Shown one piece after another: positions 56,483 through 64,000 of a stretch of 64,000 nucleotides of DNA. The position numbers and the translations under genes are program-made. The stretch is from NCBI GenBank assembly GCA_963576735.1, contig OY755191.1, forward strand, positions 13,049,608 through 13,113,607, read 5' to 3'. The notes below the pieces were generated by a model. It had not been told where the DNA came from, ran no database searches, and saw only the letters and a program-made list of their open reading frames with translations. Within the stretch, counting starts at the first letter, position 1; the number at the start of each line of letters is the position of its first letter. The stretch is from Bedellia somnulentella. Its lineage: Eukaryota; Arthropoda; Insecta; Lepidoptera; Bedelliidae.

Positions 56483-56738
56483 GTATTTACTGTGTAGCGG
56501 CGGCTTAGAATAGCACTACCCCATTTCTTCCGGTGGGTGTACGTAAGAGGCGAGTAACGGTTTTGGTGTTTTTAAGGGATTTTTGGGCGATGTGGTTGGA
56601 GACCCATCACCAACGACCTCTATTTTATCCATCTTTTCCCCACTCAGATTTCCAAAAGTGGCTGAGGAATTTCTAATTACTTAGCTCTGGCTACCCCTTC
56701 CAGGGATTTACAGCCGTGAGTATAAGTAAGTACAAGTA
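56483..56738 (+). mobile_element. SINE-B in unit 4, orthologous to 39787-40037
   Basis: Same position, same degenerate tail (GTATAAGTAAGTACAAGTAA) and the same TTAAATACGTA duplication as in unit 2. Confidence 0.9.
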
Positions 56739-57367
56739 AGTTAAATACGTAGTCATTCATCAGACGGTCGGTATTGGGTCTCCAGCCACATCTCCCAACC
56801 ATATTTCGCCTCTTACGAAAGCCGTGAGGAGTAATAGGTTAGTGGTATTTTAAGCCGGCACTTAACAACTCCAATAATTAGATTTTTTTCTTTGAAGTAT
56901 TAAAAATACAAAAGTTTTAATAATCTCTTCAATGTAAAACAATTTATTCTTCAGTCATCTAGCAGCGCTCAGTCAATATAGATTAAATTACAAGCTCCCG
57001 AAGTACATCAACGCCATTTTGCAGCAAAATTAGCGAACGGTTTCTACTTTTAATGAGTTGAAACTATCGGTTAGTTATATCACTAATTATTCCCTTTAAC
57101 TGGTTTTAACTGGATTTGTTCAACTTTCCTAAAGGCCATTAAAACCATCAATGTTGCTGTAATTTCCAATAAATTGAAAAAGTTTTGCAGTTGTACGAGT
57201 ATGTTTTATTTGGTTATTGAAGTAAAAGAGTGTCTATTGAACCTCAATTTACGCCATATACACTCTAAGGGGTGGCAGAGATACTATTACTTATGAATAT
57301 CAAGTTATTACCTTCACCTGGTGATTAAAGTACCAACATTTTGGTTTTGATTGGATAATAGGCTCAA

Positions 57368-57544
57368 ATGAGAGTGTGCTCAAAAAGGCTGGCGTCCGAA
57401 GTATGAAGAATAAAAGAGCATGCATGAAAAGATTGATGGATGTAAACGAAGCTAGAGAGGTTTGTCAGGATCGTACGAAGTGGCGATCAATAGTCTCTGC
57501 CTACCCCAATGGGAACTAATGGCGTGAGTATATGTATGTATGTA
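57368..57544 (+). mobile_element. RTE LINE 3' end with 10-bp target duplication
   Basis: GAGAGTGTGCTCAAAAAGGC, AAAAGAGCATGCATGAAAAG and TGGCGTGAGTATATGTATGT. Flanked by ATAGGCTCAA at 57358-57367 and 57545-57554; units 1-3 have one copy of that decamer. Confidence 0.9.
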
Positions 57545-57554
57545 ATAGGCTCAA

Positions 57555-57680
57555 CAACCTTAATTTTACCATCTTTTCCGCACTCAACTTTCCAAAGGTG
57601 GCTGAGGAATTTCTCATCCCTTAGCTCTGGCTACCCCATCTAGGGATTTATAGCCGTGAATATATGTATGTATGTATGTA
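57555..57680 (+). mobile_element. SINE-B 3' portion, inserted at the same site
   Basis: CAACCTTAATTTTACCATC to GCCGTGAATATATGTATGTA. Flanked by ATAGGCTCAA at 57545-57554 and 57681-57690, the same decamer used by the RTE copy next to it. Confidence 0.9.
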
Positions 57681-57946
57681 ATAGGCTCAAGTAAAAAAGG
57701 GCAGGTTTTAGCAATTTTGTACAAATACTCAAAAAAAGGCAGGTGTCAGAAGTATGAACAACAAAAGAGCATGTATGGAAAGATTGATGGATGTAAACGA
57801 AGCTGGAGAGATTTGCCAGAATTGCTTCTGTAGCTACCCCATGGCATCCAACGGCGTGAGTATGTATGGATATACACAAACTCATGCCTAAGTAAAACAC
57901 AGCCATGAGGGTTGTCACACGATGTTTTATAATAAGCACATATAGC

Positions 57947-58189
57947 CGTGTAGTGCCGGCTGTGCGGGAATGTTGCTACCCCTTTCTACCCACGGGTGTC
58001 GTAAGAGGCGACAAAGGGTATTGGGGCTTTTTATTGGATTTTTGGGCGATGCGGTTGGAGACCTATCACCAAAAACCTCTATTTTTACCATCTTTTCCCC
58101 ACTCAACTTCCAAAAGTGGCTAAGTAATTTATAATGCCTTAGCTCTGGTCACCCTTTCTAGGGAAATATAGCCGTGAGTATATGTATGT
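57947..58189 (+). mobile_element. SINE-B copy, full length
   Basis: GCCGTGTAGTGCCGGCTGTG to GCCGTGAGTATATGTATGTA; splits an old SINE-A head at GCACATA/TATGACTTAAC, absent from units 2 and 3. Confidence 0.85.
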
Positions 58190-58477
58190 ATGACTTAACA
58201 AAAGACACGTTGGTGTGGCCAGACTTAGCATTTGAACTTATGTCTTCTACATGAGTGCTCCCACTGAGCTATCACGGTTGATTCTTACTAACTTACTAAG
58301 ACTCACGCCCATTATTCCCATTGGGTTGGGCAGAGACTATCCATCGTCACTTAGCACGATCTTGACAAACCTCTTTTGCCTGCCTTACATTCATTATTAT
58401 TCTAATACAAGCTCTTTTATTCTTCTCACTTGGACTCCGCCTGTATAAAAACGTTTTCTATGTGGTCTAGAAAAGTT

Positions 58478-59290
58478 AAAAGTCAAAAGTCAAAAAGTTT
58501 ATTTTTCAAAATTAAGTTAAAAATTAACATTTTTTGAACGTCAAATTTTTTTAAATTTATCATTAGTCCGTTGCTTCGGAAGGTGTTCGTAAAGAGAAGA
58601 AGCAACAAAGAAACTCTTTACATTCACATTTTTTCATTTTTTCAAAACATGGTTTGTACAATTTCAGTTTATTAACATGTTTTTACTTTATAAAAGATTT
58701 TCTATGCGACAAAACCAAACGCTAGTTTGACATATTTAAAATAAATTGTCCATCACAAAAACCAATCACATAACGTGAGAAGAAAAATCCTCACCAGACA
58801 ATTATTCCTAGGAATAACGAGGGAAGATTTATAGCTTTACGGACACGGTCATGTGCGCGTTGGGTCCTTGTCGTTTAAAAAATCTTGAACACTGTAGTAA
58901 GACTTCTTTAAAAGCATGGCTTTTATTGCCTTTTTAAAAGATGCCACAGGCAATTCCAATATGTCAGGAGGAAGTTTGTTGAACATTTTCAGGGATAGTC
59001 CCATAAAGGAGTTACTTACTTTATTAAGTCTCCACTTCGGTACGTGAAGTTTGTCCTTATTTCGAGTGTTAACAGTATGCCTATCACTAACTTTACTAAA
59101 TTGGCCTATATTCTTTTTGGCATACATTAAATTCTCAAATATGTATTGGCAAGGGACAGTTAAAATGCCAATTTCTTTAAATTTTTCGCGCAACGAATAC
59201 CTCGACCTCAACATGTAAATAGATCGGATAGCTCGCTTTTGTAAGACGAAAACTTTATGAACATCAGCCGCTTTACCCCATAATAAAATA
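58478..59290 (-). mobile_element. 5'-truncated LINE in unit 4
   Basis: Units 2 and 3 read TCTAGAAAAG/TTTTACGCAGC across this point (unit 3 with small changes); here about 0.8 kb intervenes. The 3' tail on the left is (AGTCAAA)n. It carries the C-terminal coding region given next. Confidence 0.8.
58849..59290 (-). pseudogene. Non-LTR polyprotein C-terminus
   Basis: Reads LLWGKAADVHKVFVLQKRAI, RSIYMLRSRYSLREKFKEIG, ILTVPCQYIFENLMYAKKN, then WRLNKVSNSFMGLSLKMFNK and ends SYYSVQDFLNDKDPTRT at 58849. This is the post-reverse-transcriptase C-terminal region of a LINE; about 145 intact codons and no catalytic part. The related fragment at 59761-60046 has the same ending style. The true coding part ends at the insertion edge near 59285; codons further right belong to the tandem unit. 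Confidence 0.75.
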
Positions 59291-59321
59291 GTTTTACGCA
59301 GCGATCCTGTACTGACAAGAT

Positions 59322-60048
59322 CAAACTTCAAACTTCAAACTTCAAATCGTTTATTGCTTCATTGTGGTAGATTAAGATGTTACAAATATTAATTAAGTTC
59401 CGACAATGAACCCTGTTAGGGCACTGCAATATCTTATAACTATCTTAAAATTAACATACAGTTTACAGTGTTTTTATACAGAATTTAAAAGAAAACTTAA
59501 TGATAATAAGAACATTTTAAGAGACTAGAATAATGAATAATAATAATAAATCAATTTGGTAATCTTCTTTCTTAGCTTAATAATATATTTTTCTTAGTGT
59601 CTAAATGAGATCTTTAAGATGCTAACTTATAGGTTTACTTATGATAAATTATAATATTGGTAACGAAGATTTTAAACTATGCAGACTGGAATGTTTATTG
59701 AGGTTGGCAAGTAGTAGAAGGATGAAGAGATGGAAATGTGAAAGGGTTGTAGGATTTATTTTAAAACATATTTTCATCCAAAAATTCTTCAACCTTATAG
59801 TAAGCTTTTTGTAATAATAGGGTTTTTAGTTTTTTTATAAATGCCTGTTCGTTTGTAATATTTTTATAGCTATCTGGTAGTTGATTATATATTTTTATAG
59901 ACATTATATATGTATTTGATGATTGGAGAGCCATGTGAGTTTGTGGGAATTGAAGTTTATTTGGGTGTCTAAATGAGTATAGGTGGTTTTGGGAGGATCT
60001 AGTTTTATAAAGGTCGGGGTATTTTCTAACAAGTTTGATAATTATATA
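59322..60048 (-). mobile_element. Second 5'-truncated LINE in unit 4
   Basis: Units 2 and 3 read GACAAGATTGATTC; here the 727 bp between GACAAGAT and AAGATTGATTC are inserted, AAGAT being duplicated. The 3' end is (CAAACTT)n at 59322-59345. Confidence 0.85.
59761..60046 (-). pseudogene. Non-LTR polyprotein C-terminus
   Basis: Open frame without ATG: KLVRKYPDLYKTRSSQNHLY, FRHPNKLQFPQTHM, SIKIYNQLPDSYKNITN and LLQKAYYKVEEFLDENMF, then stop. Its end parallels SYYSVQDFLND at 58849, so the two insertions come from related LINE families with different 3' tails. Confidence 0.75.
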
Positions 60049-60509
60049 AAGATTGATTCATATTAAGCTATCTCATTACTTTTTCATTATTAATCACAAA
60101 ACCAGCTGGTAGAGCTACAAATACTTTACTGCAACAGAAATATTAACTTAATACTCGGCTTCCAAATTTATGAGCTGGATTCTACGAGTGCAGCCTGATT
60201 TGCTATTTTGGTACTAAATTTAATTATATCTTCCAGCCAGTGAGCACAAAATTTGTATCGTTTAGTTATGAATCAGAAATGAAGATTAACAGAAAGGAGA
60301 ACTGATATTAAAATTGCTATGGCATGTTTTTTTAGCATACACAATACAAACCCTAGTAGCGACGGGGAAAAATGATAATATATAAGATTTACCCGATTTA
60401 CTCGAAAATTTTATTTATGTTTTGTTCCGGAGGACACGATTATTCGTCGGTCCCCGATTCCAAGCTACTGCCTCATAGTAGCCGTATGTCGACCAACTTG
60501 AACTAGACC

Positions 60510-60757
60510 ATACATACATACATACATATACTCACGGCTATAAATCCCTAGAAGGGGTAGCCAGAGCTAAGGAATAAGAAATTCCTCAGCCACTTTTGGA
60601 AAGTTGAGTAGGGAAAAGATGGTGAGATTAAGGTTGCTGGTGATGGGTCTCCAACCGTATCGCCCAAAAATCCCTCAAAAGACCCAATACCGTTAGTCAC
60701 CTTTACGTACACCCACCGGAAGAAATGGGGTAGTGCTATTCTAAGCCGACACTACGC
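60510..60757 (-). mobile_element. SINE-B copy, full length
   Basis: (CATA)n tail, CCCTAGAAGGGGTAGCCAGA, GGTGATGGGTCTCCAACCGT, AAGCCGACACTACGCAGC. Confidence 0.9.
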
Positions 60758-63388
60758 AGCAGTAGACCTAGACCTAGCACGTGAACTAGACCAGTGTGGT
60801 GAATTATGGTCAAATAATATAATACCCATAATAAGACCCTCGCCGTGGATTTATAGCCCATATAAAACCAATATGTGATGAAACCAAGGTAATTTAAGGA
60901 ACTTAGAAGAAGACAGATCATAATAGTATTATAACTCGTTTATGCGTCCTCCTTTTATTTTTATGAAAGTACGTTACATTATTTATATCAAAAATTTGGA
61001 ATCTATTCGAAAATACCCTTTTTGAGATGCAGCCCGTTATAGGAATGTAAGAAAAGGTAGTCTTCAATTATCTTCTGCGATCAAAGACGTTTATCGACTG
61101 GTAACCATATTGACTCACCCAATTGTATCTAAGATACCGCCATTTCTGCAATCTATAAACGGGAATAATGAGTATGCCTGCCCCAGATTCTTATCTTTAT
61201 ATTATTATAATGTTCGAAAAAAATGGCAAAGATTTCATAGATGCAGAAGGTCAAAATACATTTTTCTTACAATAGCATAAACCCTTTTACGTTTAGAATC
61301 ATTCATTTACTTATAGGTTTTAATCGTAAAAAAGGGTAGCCTGAGAGAAGGAATACCAAAAACTGTAGTACTTTTGATAGTTGATTCAAAGGAATACGCG
61401 GTATAATATGAAGTTATATTCATTCTTACCCTTAAAACTCCTAATTCGAAATAATTATGGCTATTAAAAATTATATATTATTAGTAACTTATTTAATGTA
61501 TTGATTTGTTAATGTGATTAATGGATAGAATGGATTTGAAATCCTGCATATTGCGTTCGGAATTGATATTATTAATTTTGAAAAATTTTGTTTTTAATTA
61601 CTACATTAAAATGTGGGTTTATATTAACTTATACCATTTCTTTCCTGTCGCTATACAAGGTGACACTGGTTAATGTATATATTACGTCTCTTGAATTCCA
61701 ATCTATACATAGCTTTTGCTCTTATTTTTTACATTAAGACGATATTTTAACACTTCTATAACTTTATATTCTTGACTCAAGGTAAAAGTCATATAACCTC
61801 GGCCGGCGCGTCAACCTACATATGTTTCAAGAGATAAGGTGTCTGAAACGACCCGTGAAGGCTGTTAGTCATGACCAGTGACCCTTAGCTTTGTTAAGGA
61901 CTATACAGCTTTTGTTTACACGAAGCACTAAGGGTCTGTGCGTGTATTAAAGTGGCTATATATTTTACATGGTAAAAGGGTTTTTTGAGATGGGATTTTG
62001 GAGGATAAGGTTTGGGTAGGATTTTATTAAAATTGTTTAGGGTAAATAACAAGTTAATTGACATTTTGTTAAATAAATTATCATTGCATTTCTTCATGAC
62101 CAAGTTGGTTTAAATTTTATCGGGTTTTATGGTGATCAGTTATCACAAGTTTGAAATAAAATATTCCTCTGCCGCTCCTAAAACGAAGAAATAAATAAAA
62201 CGGGATGGGTTTTCAATCACATCACTCACCAGTCAATTAAAATGTCTCAATACAGTGGCTTACTTCTCATATGATACTCAGAGCAATAAAGAACAGTTTA
62301 ATACTGTGCCAAGGCGAAATTACACAAAGAACAAAATATTTTTGCACAAACTTTAAAATAAAATGCACTTCCAAACACTACTTTATCGATGTGCTCCAGC
62401 TGCAAATAAATCCCCGGAAAGAGCACTAAAACTGTAAATTTTACAGCATTAACAGATCATTAACTAACCCTTAACCGGTCATGACGTCACATATCTCAAC
62501 TGCTAAGTCCTGTGGGCCCATTAAGCCTTCTGCAGCCGCAGCCGTTTGATTTAGTGATCTTCGATTATGTAGATTACCTGTGGGACCATATGTCCGGAAA
62601 TAATGCTGTTGCGGTCTGAATTACGTTCAATTGCGTTTTAGGGTTAATCGCAGTATCGGTTGCGTTGTGGACGAATGTGATTACGATTGTTACTGAATGT
62701 AATCCAGTGACAAAAGCGTTTGGGAATTATTAGAATTTCCGTTTGTTAGTCAATAAAGTTTAATTCCATGAACGAATGCTATTAAGCTTAACGAAATTTT
62801 ACATACAAACACGACAATGTTCACACCTTATAGCCCCAAAGGCGTAGCGGAGGTACTGTGAGTAATACTTTGAATATTATATCAGCTGACATTTGTGTTA
62901 GCGGTAAAATCAATCAAATCAAAATCAAATAGTATTTATTGGCATTCATAATTTACATCGAATTCTACAAATACAATATTAATTTATACAGACAATTGAC
63001 AAACGATAAATTAATGTAGAACATATTATCCTGTGGCCCCACACTAGGCAAGCCTGTATCGTGGGTACCCATACAAATTAAACATAATGCATTTGCAAAA
63101 ATACACATGACTTAAAATAAACAAATTATATATATAAGAAATAAGATATTATATTAACAATCACAATTAGCATTACAAAATGAAATTAACAGAGAAAACA
63201 TATTGAATTAATACAAACATTTGGAATAATTAATAATAATAACAATTATAATTAATAATAATAACAAAAATGATTTCCGGAATAACGATTAATCAATACC
63301 AATTAGACATATAGGCGAATCTTACATTACATTGGATGAGGTAATTAATAATTATGTAGACCGTGAAAATCTTAATTTGAAGTAAGTT

Positions 63389-63389
<1 letters not shown>

Positions 63390-63419
<30 letters not shown>
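63390..63419. repeat. (TG)n microsatellite
   Basis: Fifteen TG units inside the LINE 3' UTR. Confidence 0.95.
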
Positions 63420-63423
<4 letters not shown>

Positions 63424-63477
63424 TTGTGTGTATGATTATGTGTTAGTAGTGTACGTGAGAGATTAGGTAGGAATATT

Positions 63478-63662
63478 TTAGTCAATTACGTTTACCAATT
63501 GTTCTGTGGCCTCATACGATAGATGGAGAATCCAGTTTCTTGCATATACTTTTAGTTCTCTATTATTTTACTCTCGAACATCACACAGCTTGAGCAGTTT
63601 ATTATACAAATGTGGCTGGAGGAAAGGGGAAAATCTTTTAGCAAAAGTTGTATTACAGGCTT
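63478..63662 (-). pseudogene. LINE C-terminal codons
   Basis: Reads TFAKRFSPFLQPHLYNKLL, KLCDVRE, one stop, then NNRELKVYARNWILHLSYEA and TEQLVNVID with a stop at 63478. Matches the end of a CR1/jockey-type polyprotein. About 60 codons. Confidence 0.6.
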
Positions 63663-64000
63663 TTGTCAAAAGATTGAAGCAATTATGGCCTTCAATAAAG
63701 TTCGACTCATTTTTGATGCCTTTGGTCTTTTAGTTAGATCGGGTCTTTTAACTTACACTAAGTTGCGCTTAAACAGCTTAAAGGTTTCAAAACACTGGCG
63801 AATCTTTGCCTAAGAAGTCAAAGATGGTAAAGTTTAAAGCAGATGCATTTATTTATTTTTATTTATAAAACCGGTGATGAATAAACAAAATTTTTCACAT
63901 TGTTTTTGTACAATATTACAAGATATATACGAATGTCTCCTGATTTAATTAGAAGTGGTAATCTTTCCATTGGTAATTGTACTGTGCCTAACCAAATGAG

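Larger units (their letters stand above)
62915..63662 (-). mobile_element. 5'-truncated LINE near the window end
   Basis: The left end has an (AATCAA)n-like tail (AATCAATCAAATCAAAATC), then a 3' UTR with CCCACACTAGGCAAGCC and a (TG)n run at 63390-63419. Units 1-3 have no such block between their CCAAAGGCGTAG and GATCGGGTGTTTC landmarks. Confidence 0.7.
55693..64000 (+). repeat. Large tandem unit 4 (runs off the window)
   Basis: At least 8.3 kb. It has the SINE-B shared with unit 2, and private RTE, SINE-B and three LINE insertions. The stretch 60.4-61.75 kb is far more diverged from the other units than its neighbours, while 61.76-62.88 kb is again close to units 1 and 3. The last part (63730-64000) resumes unit sequence after a LINE insertion. 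Confidence 0.8.

Overview
The window looks like a gene-poor, transposon-saturated stretch of an insect genome, most likely a moth or butterfly (inference). The reasons are AT-rich eukaryotic sequence, many SINE and non-LTR retrotransposon copies, an RTE-type LINE whose 3' end is (TATG)n, a LINE whose ORF1 ends in a baculovirus-FP-like domain, and a Helitron-like element ending in CTAG. I see no convincing host protein-coding gene, no genuine tRNA or rRNA gene, and no bacterial-style operon. Every protein-like segment I can name belongs to a mobile element, and nearly all are broken.

Layout. 1-7.5 kb: a mosaic of an RTE LINE, two SINE families (called SINE-A, with a tRNA-like head, and SINE-B, with a (TATG)n tail), a palindromic retroposon at 1-249, a minisatellite and a 514-bp palindrome. 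7.54-10.34 kb: a Helitron-like element with internal duplications. 10.3-13.2 kb: SINEs. 13.2-17.9 kb: a nested stack in which an RTE fragment was split by a LINE 3' tail, and that junction was then hit by a nearly complete non-LTR retrotransposon (13542-17801) with the end of ORF1 and an endonuclease/reverse-transcriptase ORF2 carrying one frameshift. 17.9-32.9 kb: further LINE remnants, SINEs, an OTU-Pif1 Helitron relic next to a 660-bp inverted repeat, and a 750-bp MITE with a CAG target duplication.

From about 32.99 kb to the end lies a tandem array of four copies of a roughly 5.4-kb composite unit (starts near 32990, 38996, 45078 and 55693). The units are not a transposon themselves: they carry old SINE/RTE remnants and were amplified as a block. 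Later insertions distinguish the copies: RTE, SINE-A and a small MITE in unit 1; SINE-A in unit 2; a Harbinger element, a LINE and a 3.8-kb DNA transposon in unit 3; three LINE fragments, an RTE and several SINE-B copies in unit 4. Because the copies provide natural empty sites, target duplications can be read exactly for many insertions.

The elements interact mainly as autonomous and non-autonomous partners. SINE-B shares its 3' end and even a 10-bp target site with the RTE LINE. SINE-A and a third SINE have Pol III A/B-box-like heads. The Harbinger, MITE and Helitron relics lack a complete transposase and would depend on intact relatives elsewhere. Family names are from sequence reading only; no database search was run.
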